Shown here piece by piece: positions 34,290 through 41,385 of a stretch of 41,385 nt of DNA; position 1 is the first letter of the stretch, and each line of letters opens with the position of its first letter. The notes beneath the pieces are model-generated. The model searched no databases and was not told where the DNA came from. It saw only the letters and a list, made by a program, of their open reading frames with translations. Source of the stretch: a filamentous cyanobacterium Phorm 6. Its GTDB lineage: Bacteria; Cyanobacteriota; Cyanobacteriia; Cyanobacteriales; Microcoleaceae. The stretch is taken from assembly GCA_003003725.1 (NCBI GenBank), contig PVWI01000013.1:1-41385 (forward strand), given 5' to 3'. Position numbers and translations under genes: made by a program.

Positions 34290-35243
34290 TTAGGATTCCG
34301 TTTGATTTTTGGGAGCAAAACGAGCTAGTAATTCCGGGCGTTCGAGCTGCCTAATCAGTCGCGCGCGATCGAGACTTTCTAGTTTAATCAAAGGCTCGAT
34401 TATCTGGGCTAATTCTTCATCAATCTCGCCAAATTTCACTTGTAGCATACTCTCAACTATCAAGCGTTGACTGCGCTGGATACCTTCTTGGATACCTTCT
34501 TGGATGCCTTCTTGGATACCTTGCTGGATACCTCGTTGAGTTGCATCTTCAAGCCGTTGCAAATAGAGGGGTGACAGTTCCATAATTAACTCCCGATCTT
34601 CTCGATCTATGTCTTGTCGGATTTCTAAAATCGTTCGCAAGTTGTACAACAATTCTAACGCGCTTAACCGAAAGAAATTATCAGAGGGTAATTCTCTCAA
34701 TTCGGCAATAGCTTGCTTTTGCACGTTTCCCTTCCCCAAAACCCTCAGCCACAGCGTTTCGGGAGTGCGGGGGAGTTGGTGAATGGCAATGATTGCTGCT
34801 TTCAGAGACGGACTCAGAAAATAAACTCCATTTACCCAATTTTCGGGTTCGGGAATCGCTCCAAATCCAGCTAGCATGGTGTCGGAAACCGTCGGCGACA
34901 GTATCCAGAGTTGTGGCAAATCTGCCTCTGCAATCCTGCTATTATCTCTGGCTGCGACTCGTTCATATTCGGCGTGGACATCAAATAGTTTGCCCAAACA
35001 ACTGCGAATTTCTCCGGTTTGAACAGGACTGCGGAATGGTTCCAATACAGCGGGTTTTGCTGCAATTTTACCCAAAATGCCGAGCGTCGTTGGTTCGACA
35101 TCAGGTTCCGCTTTTGGGGCAAAGAAAACATCAATCTGCCTCACTTCTCCCGCAATGTCGAGGCTGGTTTCGACTTTGCCCAGAGGGGTTAATAGTTCTT
35201 TGAGATACTGTTTTGCGAATTGGTCGTGAATAAATCTAGTCAT
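34290..35243 (-). CDS. Cyanobacterial Rpn/DUF4351-type nuclease-like protein
   Basis: 317-aa member of a large cyanobacterial family that opens MTRFIHDQFAKQYLKELL and continues LDIAGEVRQIDVFFAP (about 28-43), where the E and D residues fit a PD-(D/E)XK-like fold. The middle part (about 60-220) is helical; the linker QQGIQEGIQEGIQEGIQ is made of tandem GIQEG units; the tail (VESMLQVKFGEIDEELAQIIEPL) resembles DUF4351. Such proteins are often mislabelled as flagellar assembly protein H because of the repeats. Related to the Rpn gene at 12213-13124 in overall design. Role unknown; nuclease activity inferred weakly. Confidence 0.72.
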   Translation of the reverse strand: MTRFIHDQFAKQYLKELLTPLGKVETSLDIAGEVRQIDVFFAPKAEPDVEPTTLGILGKIAAKPAVLEPFRSPVQTGEIRSCLGKLFDVHAEYERVAARDNSRIAEADLPQLWILSPTVSDTMLAGFGAIPEPENWVNGVYFLSPSLKAAIIAIHQLPRTPETLWLRVLGKGNVQKQAIAELRELPSDNFFRLSALELLYNLRTILEIRQDIDREDRELIMELSPLYLQRLEDATQRGIQQGIQEGIQEGIQEGIQRSQRLIVESMLQVKFGEIDEELAQIIEPLIKLESLDRARLIRQLERPELLARFAPKNQTES

Positions 35244-35423
35244 GAGAATTGTCAGCTATCAAGTGTTTAAAAACCTCGCCACTACTCGTCTACTCGCTAC
35301 TCGTTACCAAGCTATACCTGGTAATGCAGATAGGCGAGGCTCTTCCTCCATTTTTGCAGCGGAGGCTCTTCCTCTGGAAAATTTCATGCTCTGGCTGGGA
35401 ACCAGTTAAAACCAGTTAAAACC

Positions 35424-35560
35424 CAATACGGTTTACTTAAGACGATCTCCCTGGCACACCCCTTAAAAAGGGGGGGATCAGAATGCCCTCAAAGTCCCCC
35501 TTCTTAAGGGGGATGCGAGGGGGATCTCCGGGGCATAAATATGTTAAGTGAACCGTATTG
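35424..35560. mobile_element. 137-bp MITE candidate
   Basis: Terminal inverted repeats CAATACGGTTTACTTAA (35424-35440) and TTAAGTGAACCGTATTG (35544-35560) pair over 17 bp with one mismatch. The inside holds CCCCTTAAAAAGGGGGGG and CCCCCTTCTTAAGGGGG hairpins and has no coding capacity. No clear target-site duplication could be fixed by eye. It lies in the 514-base gene-free gap 35244-35757. Confidence 0.65.
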
Positions 35561-35757
35561 TATTATAGAGATAATTTTAACGTACTTACTGACTCAAGAA
35601 TTGAGAGAATTTGTGGTGTAGTGCGCGATCGCGGGCTTCTCTAACCTTAGAGAGAAGCAAGACCGATGCAGAAATACGTCCTAAGAGTTTTGCGATCGCC
35701 CCTAGCGTCAGGTAGGATTACTGTTAATTATTGCGCTGGACTCAGGAGAAAAAATTT

Positions 35758-36102
35758 ATGGCAGATATGTCCGGTCAAGACCCCTCAGAAATTAAAATGG
35801 CGACGGTTGATGAAGAACAAAAAGGCGCAACGTTTAGCGGTACGGTCATCCTTGCTATCGATTCTGAGGGTGGGGAAGTCGTTTTCTTCAGAGACTTTTT
35901 GATTGAAAATTATAAAGGCGAACTTACCGCTTATCTGGCAACAGATGGCAATATAACGAAAAGCATTGATTTAGGCGAACTTAAGCATAAGAGCAGCAGC
36001 TTTAAGCTGCCAATTCCGCTGGGGACGGATACATCACCCTACAATACAGTTGTGCTGCGCGACGAAAAAAGCAAGAAAAAAATTGTGACGATCAATCTAT
36101 AA
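35758..36102 (+). CDS. DM13-like domain protein
   Basis: 114-aa protein starting MADMSGQDPSEIK. Residues about 24-114 resemble the DM13 domain (ATFSGTVILAIDSEGGEVVFFRDF..., SIDLGELKHKSSSFKLPIPLGTDTSPYNTVVLRDEK), a beta-sandwich proposed to take part in redox or cell-surface roles. The cysteine that DM13 domains usually carry after the VV strand is absent (VVLRDEKSKKK). No signal peptide or anchor is visible, unlike most cyanobacterial DM13 proteins. AGGAG about 9 bases upstream supports the ATG at 35758; the frame is open to 35731. Stand-alone. The domain call is by pattern. Confidence 0.6.
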   Translation: MADMSGQDPSEIKMATVDEEQKGATFSGTVILAIDSEGGEVVFFRDFLIENYKGELTAYLATDGNITKSIDLGELKHKSSSFKLPIPLGTDTSPYNTVVLRDEKSKKKIVTINL

Positions 36103-36425
36103 AATTTGCAATTTAGCTCGTAGTTCACCCAAATTCGTTAGCGCAGCCCGCCCCTACGGGGGCTGCGCCAACGAAGAGGATCGCCCTTTTTTTGTTGAAG
36201 TACGCGCGTGCGAAGCTATCCCGTAGGGAATCGCCCTTAAATTAAGGTGCGTCACTTTCGATCGAACGGCGAAGTTTGGCGATCGCTCGTAAAGTGACCA
36301 AAGCACACGGGATTTAAGCCCCCACCTTGAGTGCGAAGTTTTTAGGCTGGGGATTTAAGCCCCTTCCTAAAAACTTCGCACTCAACTGTCAACTGTCAAC
36401 TGTCAACTGTTAAGCACCCTAATTT
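36103..36425. repeat. Gene-free region made of hairpin repeats
   Basis: 36144-36170 has GCGCAGCC and GGCTGCGC arms around CGCCCCTACGGG. 36306-36415 is the better copy of the GGGGATTTAAGCCCC unit: perfect 16-bp arms GTGCGAAGTTTTTAGG (36331-36346) and CCTAAAAACTTCGCAC (36366-36381) with that palindrome in the loop, followed by four CAACTGT heptamers. Confidence 0.75.
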
Positions 36426-36983
36426 TTAAAATGGAATCGGATCGTAATCGGGATTGTCAGCTTCGTTAGATGAATTCGACGGGCGATCGGACTCAGAATT
36501 TGAAGACTGATGCGAGTTCCAATCCGAAGTAGACGTGCGATTAGCACTGCCTGGAGCGGTGTTAGAGCTGCGGCCTCGCGAACTCATGGGAACCACGTTG
36601 CTCGGCACATTTGCTGGCGTGGTGTCGCGAATCCCGGCCGGTTCTGGAGGGGTTCTAGTTGCCGGAGCCGCCGTCATTGCATCGGCGCTAACAGTGTAAA
36701 TCCTTTGAGCGGTTAGTTCAGCGCGTTTTTCTTTAATGCCATCTCTTTCGATCGTATTCATACCCAGTCGGCCTTCAATAATCACCCGATCGCCCTCGCG
36801 ATATTTCTCGTGAATTTCTTGAGCCAAATTGCCCCATCCGATCACCTTCAAATGTTCTGGCGGATCTTCAGGTTTTGGGCCTGGAAACTGTACCAGCATC
36901 TCAGCGATTGGAACTTGATTGTCAGGAGTATAACGGAGTTGCGGTTGTTGAATTATTTCCGCCATCAAAATGCAGCTATTCAT
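36426..36983 (-). CDS. Single-stranded DNA-binding protein
   Basis: 185-aa SSB. Residues about 1-105 are an OB fold (AEIIQQPQLRYTPDNQVPIAEMLVQF, LKVIGWGNLAQEIHEKYREGDRVIIEGRL, KRAELTAQRIY). Residues about 106-178 are a flexible Pro/Ser/Asn-rich linker, and the C-terminus DYDPIPF is the acidic tip that recruits other replication and repair proteins. The start MNSCILMAEI has an inner ATG (MAEI) six codons later that could also serve. It lies upstream of nothing else on the strand apart from its repeat-rich 3' flank. In cyanobacteria two SSB-like proteins are common; this one keeps the tip and so is likely functional in DNA metabolism. Confidence 0.92.
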   Translation of the reverse strand: MNSCILMAEIIQQPQLRYTPDNQVPIAEMLVQFPGPKPEDPPEHLKVIGWGNLAQEIHEKYREGDRVIIEGRLGMNTIERDGIKEKRAELTAQRIYTVSADAMTAAPATRTPPEPAGIRDTTPANVPSNVVPMSSRGRSSNTAPGSANRTSTSDWNSHQSSNSESDRPSNSSNEADNPDYDPIPF

Positions 36984-36992
36984 AACTTAAAT

Positions 36993-37026
36993 GGGAATTG
37001 GGAATTGGGAATTGGGAATTGGGAAT
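36993..37026. repeat. GGGAATT heptamer repeat
   Basis: Five tandem GGGAATT units just upstream of the SSB gene start, typical cyanobacterial STRR. Confidence 0.85.
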
Positions 37027-37040
37027 AGGTAACTAATGAA

Positions 37041-37078
37041 AACAGTTAACAGTCAACAGTCAACAGTTAACAGTCAAC
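37041..37078. repeat. AACAGTC/AACAGTT heptamer repeat
   Basis: Five to six 7-base units (AACAGTT or AACAGTC). The stop codon of the minus-strand guanylyltransferase gene (37074-37076) is formed by the last unit, so the gene has grown into, or been cut by, the repeat. Confidence 0.85.
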
Positions 37079-39617
37079 CATTCCCAAATTTATCTTGGCG
37101 AACAGCCGCCTCGGCTTGAGTGACAAAATCGTGAACCAGGGCGCGGTACTCCTTCAAAGTTTCTGATACCCAATCTCGATCCTCGCTGTTGGCGAAGATA
37201 TGAACGGTTGGTTCGCTAGCATCGGGCAAAACTAATACCCAATTGTCGTCGCTGTAGTTAAAAATCTTCACTCCATCTATTAATTCTAAACGATCGGGCG
37301 AATGAGTTTCTACTAAATGTCGCATTAGCGAACCTTTTACCGTCCAAGGACAGCGGACACTGTAACTGCGGTGGGTGACGCGGGGAAGTTCAGCCTTAAT
37401 TTGTCCGAGCGATCGCTCCTGAATCGTCATCATTTCTATCACTTTAGCAATGCAGAACATTCCGTCAAATCCGGGATGCAACTGCGGGAAAATAAAACCC
37501 ATATTGCCGCTACCGCCCAAAACCACATTCGGATTTCTGTTAGCGGCTTCCATCAAAGCAGTTGGGTTCGCCTTAGTACGGATTACCTTGCTTTGATAGC
37601 GACGGGCGATCGCCTCCACCGCAGAAGACGCATTCACCGGCACTACCACTGTACCTCTGGGATTAGAAGTCAGCATCAAATTTACCATCAGCGCCGTCAG
37701 CATTTCCCCGCGAATCGCTATTCCCGATTCATCTACCAAAATAAGCTGTTCGCCGTTGGCTGATACCTGTACCCCAAAATTAGCGCTGAGTGCTTTCACC
37801 ACGCGTCCGAGTTGGTCGAGCAAATATTCCCGTTCCCCATTGCTCAGAGAAGTCTGCTTGAGACTGGCATTGAGCACCACCGCATCGCAGCCGAACTTAG
37901 CGAGCATTTGCGGCAAAATTGCTCCAGAAACTGCGTAAACGTAATCGATTACCACCTTAGAATTGCTGTAACGAATTGCCTCAACATTCATCTGCCGCTC
38001 AAACATCCGGTTATAAATGTCGAGAGCTTGGTTAAAGTACGACATCTCTCCAATTTCGGGAATTAGAGCCCGCCGCAAATCTTCCTTAAAATAAGCGCCC
38101 TCGATTTTTTTCTCCGCAGCTTTAGTAATATTGATACCTTTGATATCGAAGAATTCGATTAAAATGTGGTCGGAGCGATCGGGCGAAATGCGAACATGAA
38201 TGCCGCCAGCAATTGAGATCGTAGACGTAACCGTGCGCGCGATCGGAATTGCCGTCGATTCCAAATTCACCACATTAATTCCCACGGACATCAAACCCGC
38301 AATCAAAGACCTCGAAACCATCCGCGAAATACTGCGCTGATCGCGAGAAACCGATACCGAAGTCCCAGATTTCAAAGTCGATCCATAAGCCGCGCCCAAT
38401 TTCACCGCAAATTCCGGGGTAATATCCACATTTGCCAGTCCTTGAACGCCGCGCTGACCGAATAAATTCCGTTTAGCTTGTTCTCCCCAGATTAAATTTT
38501 GATTTAACAGAGCGCCGGATTCAATATTTTTGCTCGGCCAGATGCGCACGCTAGGGCCTACTTGGGCTTCTTCTCCGACGATCGACATGGAACCGACGAC
38601 AGCACCTTCGAGGACGTGAGCGCGCCTGTCTACGCGGGTGCTGCGGCAAATCACGCAGGCCCTGAGATGAGCATCTTCGCCGATAATTGCTCCATTCCAG
38701 ACAATGGGGCGTTTGAGGTTAGCGTCGGCCCCGACTGTCACGTTATCTCCGATTACTGAACCCCCGTCAATTTTGACTCTTGCTCCAATCCGGCAATTGC
38801 TGCCGATCATCGTGGGTGTTTCGACGATCGCGCTATCGTCAATAAAAGTATTCTGACCTACCCAAAGTCCCGATCGAACTTGATTATAGTAGGTCAAATC
38901 CAGTTTGACCTTTCCGTGCAGTGCATCGTATTGAGCTTGGCGGTAAACATCCAACTGTCCGACATCGCACCAGTAACCCTCGGCGATGTAGCCGTACATC
39001 GGTTCGTTTTTTTCCAGCAACAGGGGAAACAAGTCTTTCGAGAAGTCGCTCTCTTTATTGACCGGCAGGTAATCCAAGACTTCGGGTTCCAAAATATAAA
39101 TGCCGGTATTGATCGTATCGGAGAAGATTTCGCTGCTAGAAGGTTTTTCCAGAAAACGGCTGATGCGGAGATTTTCCTCGGTAATCACGACTCCAAACTC
39201 CATCGGGTTTGGAACGCGAGTTAAAATTAACGTGGCTTTGGATTGCTTGCGGTGGTGAAATTCGATCGCTTCTGTCAAGTCGAAGTCTGTGATGCTGTCG
39301 CCACTGATGACTAAAAAAGTTCGATCGAGCAATTCCGCAATATTTTTGACACAACCAGCCGTACCCAGCGGTTGGTCTTCCTCCACAGCGTAAGTCATTT
39401 GAACCCCAAACTCTGCCCCATCAGTAAAATATTCCCGCATGACATCAGGAAGATAGTGCAGCGTGGCAATAATTTCGGTAATGTCATGTCTTTTTAGTAA
39501 ATTGATAATGTGTTCTGCGATCGGGCGATTCAGAATAGGAACCATCGGTTTCGGTAAATCGCACGTCAGGGGTCTGAGCCTCGTTCCCGACCCCCCAGCC
39601 ATCAACACTGCACGCAT
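37074..39617 (-). CDS. Mannose-1-phosphate guanylyltransferase/phosphohexomutase fusion
   Basis: 847-aa protein. Residues about 1-235 are a sugar-phosphate nucleotidyltransferase: MRAVLMAGGSGTRLRPLT, LPKPMVPILNRP, and GDSITDFD metal site. About 245-375 is a left-handed beta-helix of hexapeptide repeats (IGSNCRIGARVKIDGGSVIG). About 385-847 is homologous to phosphohexomutases (VSVSRDQRSISRMV), but the catalytic TASHNP loop is replaced by HVRISPDRSD and the DGDxDR metal loop by LVDESGIAIRG, so this half may be regulatory. It would make GDP-mannose or a similar nucleotide sugar for surface glycans. The ATG at 39617 has AGGAGG 7 bases upstream; the longer frame to 39653 is less likely. Stand-alone gene. 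Confidence 0.9.
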   Translation of the reverse strand: MRAVLMAGGSGTRLRPLTCDLPKPMVPILNRPIAEHIINLLKRHDITEIIATLHYLPDVMREYFTDGAEFGVQMTYAVEEDQPLGTAGCVKNIAELLDRTFLVISGDSITDFDLTEAIEFHHRKQSKATLILTRVPNPMEFGVVITEENLRISRFLEKPSSSEIFSDTINTGIYILEPEVLDYLPVNKESDFSKDLFPLLLEKNEPMYGYIAEGYWCDVGQLDVYRQAQYDALHGKVKLDLTYYNQVRSGLWVGQNTFIDDSAIVETPTMIGSNCRIGARVKIDGGSVIGDNVTVGADANLKRPIVWNGAIIGEDAHLRACVICRSTRVDRRAHVLEGAVVGSMSIVGEEAQVGPSVRIWPSKNIESGALLNQNLIWGEQAKRNLFGQRGVQGLANVDITPEFAVKLGAAYGSTLKSGTSVSVSRDQRSISRMVSRSLIAGLMSVGINVVNLESTAIPIARTVTSTISIAGGIHVRISPDRSDHILIEFFDIKGINITKAAEKKIEGAYFKEDLRRALIPEIGEMSYFNQALDIYNRMFERQMNVEAIRYSNSKVVIDYVYAVSGAILPQMLAKFGCDAVVLNASLKQTSLSNGEREYLLDQLGRVVKALSANFGVQVSANGEQLILVDESGIAIRGEMLTALMVNLMLTSNPRGTVVVPVNASSAVEAIARRYQSKVIRTKANPTALMEAANRNPNVVLGGSGNMGFIFPQLHPGFDGMFCIAKVIEMMTIQERSLGQIKAELPRVTHRSYSVRCPWTVKGSLMRHLVETHSPDRLELIDGVKIFNYSDDNWVLVLPDASEPTVHIFANSEDRDWVSETLKEYRALVHDFVTQAEAAVRQDKFGNG

Positions 39618-39753
39618 AAAATCCTCCTTGCTTAGAAACCTCTCTACCGTCATTGTCCGCTACAAAAAGCTTGGCGGCTGTAACCTGTAGGGCACTAACT
39701 ATCAGTGTTAATTATCTTTGAGTAATCCCGCGTCTCTGAATCCCAATTTTGCA

Positions 39754-39824
39754 GGGGCTCTGGCATTCCGGCAGATAATTTATTAGTTATCAGCAGGGAC
39801 TTAATGCCGGAATGCCAGAGCCCC
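39754..39824. repeat. Perfect 20-bp inverted repeat with 31-base loop
   Basis: Arms GGGGCTCTGGCATTCCGGCA (39754-39773) and its exact complement at 39805-39824. Direct repeats CCCGCGTCTCTGAATCCCA flank it at 39728-39746 and 39858-39876. Non-coding in a 411-base gap (39618-40028); looks like a small mobile or palindromic element. Confidence 0.75.
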
Positions 39825-40028
39825 TACGGATATATTTGCAAAAATGGGATGCTGTCCCCGCGTCTCTGAATCCCAGGGAAGCGAGGTCGTCCTCAACAGC
39901 AACTGATTTAATAAGTGGAATTGTTACAGGTAACAGTGCACCTTGGCGTCTGATAAATGATAGATTAATAGGAGCGATGCAGGCTCGCTCGCTCAAAATC
40001 CAATCAGTTGCTTAGGGGGTTTATTTGC

Positions 40029-40226
40029 ATGGAACCGTTAATTGGATTGGTATTGCTGGTGACATACGGTGGCGGTATTTGGAAATTTTGGAATGGTTTC
40101 GATCGCACTAACTTCGACAGAAGCTTTGCAAATCGCCTGAAGCTGTCGCTGCTGTGGCCCGCGTTAATTTTTAATAAGCCTTACCGCCAAAATTTTACAA
40201 AAGCCCTCAAAGGCTCTAGAAGGTAA
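40029..40226 (+). CDS. Small membrane protein, conserved-looking, function unknown
   Basis: 65-aa protein starting MEPLIGLVLLVTYGGGIWKFW, with one hydrophobic segment (about 4-22) and a second weaker one (LKLSLLWPALIF, about 44-55), basic at the end (KALKGSRR). GGGGG 10-14 bases before the ATG at 40029 serves as Shine-Dalgarno; the frame is open to 40008. The stop is 7 bases before the methyltransferase gene, so they are probably one transcript. I do not recognise a named family. Confidence 0.7.
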   Translation: MEPLIGLVLLVTYGGGIWKFWNGFDRTNFDRSFANRLKLSLLWPALIFNKPYRQNFTKALKGSRR

Positions 40227-40233
40227 TTCAAGA

Positions 40234-40971
40234 ATGTCTAAAAAGTCGGATCGCCTAGCTTCTAGTCCAGAGCAAACTTGGTTTGCCAAAGACAAATCAG
40301 ATAGCTGGCCACGTTTACTCTCCCCAGTTGCTGCTCGGTTCGATCGCGAATATCGAGGAGAAGCTTTCGCCTTACCCGAAGAAGTCGAAGCAATGCCGAT
40401 TTTCCTGGAATCAGTCGCAGGAACCCTCCAAGCAAAAACAGTTTCTCCCTTCTGGAAACTTGCCAAACCTCAAAAAAATCAGCGTTGTTTAGACATTGGC
40501 TGCGGAGTCAGCTTTCTGATCTATCCTTGGCGGGATTGGGAAGCCCTTTTTTACGGTCAAGAGATTAGCAGCGCCGCGCGAGATGCCTTAAACGCTCGCG
40601 GCCCTCAACTAAATTCCAAGCTCTTTAAAGGCGTAGAATTAGCCCCCGCTCATCGCTTAAATTACGAAGAGGATCAATTCGACTTGTGCATCGCCACAGG
40701 ATTTAGCTGCTATTTTCCCATAGATTATTGGGCGATTGTTATGGCAGAAGTTAAGCGAGTATTAAAACCGGGCGGTCATTTTGTGTTTGATGTCCTCAAT
40801 CCCAATGCTCCTCTAGCAGAAGATTGGGCAATTTTGGAAACTTATCGAGCAGGCGAAGTATTTTTAGAGACAATAGAAGATTGGGAAAAAATGATCAAAG
40901 AGGCTGGCGCTAAAGTAGTAAAAAAACAAAGCGGCGACCTATTCCAAATGTATAAAGTCCAATACACTTGA
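40234..40971 (+). CDS. Class I SAM-dependent methyltransferase
   Basis: 245-aa methyltransferase. Motif I for S-adenosylmethionine is CLDIGCGVSFLI (about 88-99); the acidic loop after beta-2 is GQEIS (about 108-112); FDLCIATGF (about 149-157) is the motif IV strand, and VKRVLKPGGHFVFDVLNP (about 173-190) is the usual post-motif strand. The N-terminal 70 residues (PEQTWFAKDKSDSWPRLLSPVAARF) are specific to this group. Substrate cannot be told. It follows the small membrane protein by 7 bases. Confidence 0.9.
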   Translation: MSKKSDRLASSPEQTWFAKDKSDSWPRLLSPVAARFDREYRGEAFALPEEVEAMPIFLESVAGTLQAKTVSPFWKLAKPQKNQRCLDIGCGVSFLIYPWRDWEALFYGQEISSAARDALNARGPQLNSKLFKGVELAPAHRLNYEEDQFDLCIATGFSCYFPIDYWAIVMAEVKRVLKPGGHFVFDVLNPNAPLAEDWAILETYRAGEVFLETIEDWEKMIKEAGAKVVKKQSGDLFQMYKVQYT

Positions 40972-40982
40972 GACGGAACCAG

Positions 40983-41073
40983 GTTCGTAGTGAGGACTTC
41001 AGTCCGCAAAAAAACCGTTTGTAGTGAGGACTTCAGTCCTTCTAAAAAGGTTTGTAATCAGGACTTTAGTCCG
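40983..41073. repeat. Three half-copies of the TTCGTAGTGAGGAC repeat
   Basis: 40983-41006 (GTTCGTAGTGAGGACTTCAG then TCCGC), 41017-41041 (TTTGTAGTGAGGACTTCAG) and 41050-41073 (TTTGTAATCAGGACTTTAG), all in the same orientation without the facing right arms. From 41074 to the end I see no gene. Confidence 0.75.
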
Positions 41074-41385
41074 TAAAAAAACCAGATTTCCCAGACACAA
41101 AAACTTCATTAGACAAGATTGCAAAAGTCCTTTTAATCAAATTTTGGAACGGACAAGATGCCCATTCCAAAAGAAAAAAACTTTTTGTGGGATGGGCCGG
41201 AGAGCCCGTCCTAGCTATTTTTGCAAGAGGTCTATTATCAGTCAAAAAAGTAGGGTTCGTCAGCAAGTATAAATTGGTTTAATAAGCAAGAAATATGGCA
41301 ACTGACGCATCCTACTGACTACTGACTGAGCGTATTTCTTGTCACTCAATCCAAAACTTGTAGCCTGGTTTCTAACCTCCAGGCG

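Noticed and set aside
34290-35243. Flagellar assembly protein H
   Set aside because: This label comes from the low-complexity GIQEG repeats; no flagellar genes are present and cyanobacteria lack flagella.
35666-35902. 78-codon plus-strand frame
   Set aside because: Overlaps the DM13-like gene in another frame; the latter has the better ribosome site and protein pattern.
39790-40015. Small frames on both strands (39790-39996 and 39812-40015)
   Set aside because: Each runs partly through one arm of the 20-bp inverted repeat and its direct repeats; no coding features.
41024-41272. Overlapping small frames on both strands near the right end
   Set aside because: They run through half-copies of a dispersed repeat, with no ribosome site or protein family.

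Overview
The window looks like the chromosome of a filamentous cyanobacterium of the Oscillatoria/Microcoleus type. The signs are many copies of the HIP1 octamer GCGATCGC, short heptamer repeats of the STRR kind (CAACTGT and GGGAATT units), dispersed hairpin elements between genes, and typical cyanobacterial gene families (Uma2 nucleases, Rpn-like nucleases, SLH proteins, RTX lipases, a mannose-1-phosphate guanylyltransferase/mutase fusion). The genus is an inference. No rRNA, tRNA or CRISPR array was recognised.

Layout. 1-17 kb is mainly housekeeping and scattered accessory genes: a tRNA-dihydrouridine synthase, argF, a Uma2 nuclease, a secreted GHL10-type glycosidase, an orphan ribbon-helix-helix antitoxin, an AmpG-like permease, two tandem RTX lipases, a small membrane protein with a GNAT acetyltransferase, a HEAT-repeat protein, an Rpn nuclease, a class II aldolase, a rubredoxin (too short for routine ORF calling) next to a BaiN-like flavoprotein, and a glycine-zipper/ChaB fusion.

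17.2-26.4 kb is the most interesting part: a divergent, probably mobile defence locus. On the minus strand lies a tightly coupled operon: an MMADHC (cobalamin trafficking protein D)-like protein, a Cas4-like Fe-S nuclease (2-base gap) and a long Argonaute with an intact PIWI tetrad (ATGA overlap). On the plus strand lies a second operon: an XRE repressor, an ImmA/IrrE metalloprotease (TTGA overlap), a 1113-aa RecQ-type helicase with a zinc-ribbon insertion and large extra N- and C-terminal regions, and a coiled-coil protein with one membrane span. Two palindromes of the same design lie between the operons, and one covers the -35 box of a good promoter for the XRE gene. My inference is one switchable system: ImmA inactivates the XRE repressor on a stress or invasion signal, which releases both operons; helicase and Cas4-like nuclease then process DNA and feed or assist Argonaute. 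The roles of the MMADHC-like and coiled-coil proteins are unknown.

26.6-41.4 kb returns to ordinary content: a NodB-type deacetylase, an SLH-domain surface protein, an acetoacetate-decarboxylase-like protein, a 1041-aa membrane protein made of about 98-residue repeats, a full and a truncated copy of a DUF4351-tailed nuclease-like gene, a DM13-like protein, a single-stranded DNA-binding protein, the guanylyltransferase/mutase fusion with a degenerate mutase part, a small membrane protein and a methyltransferase. The intergenic DNA is rich in hairpin repeats, including a 137-bp MITE candidate.
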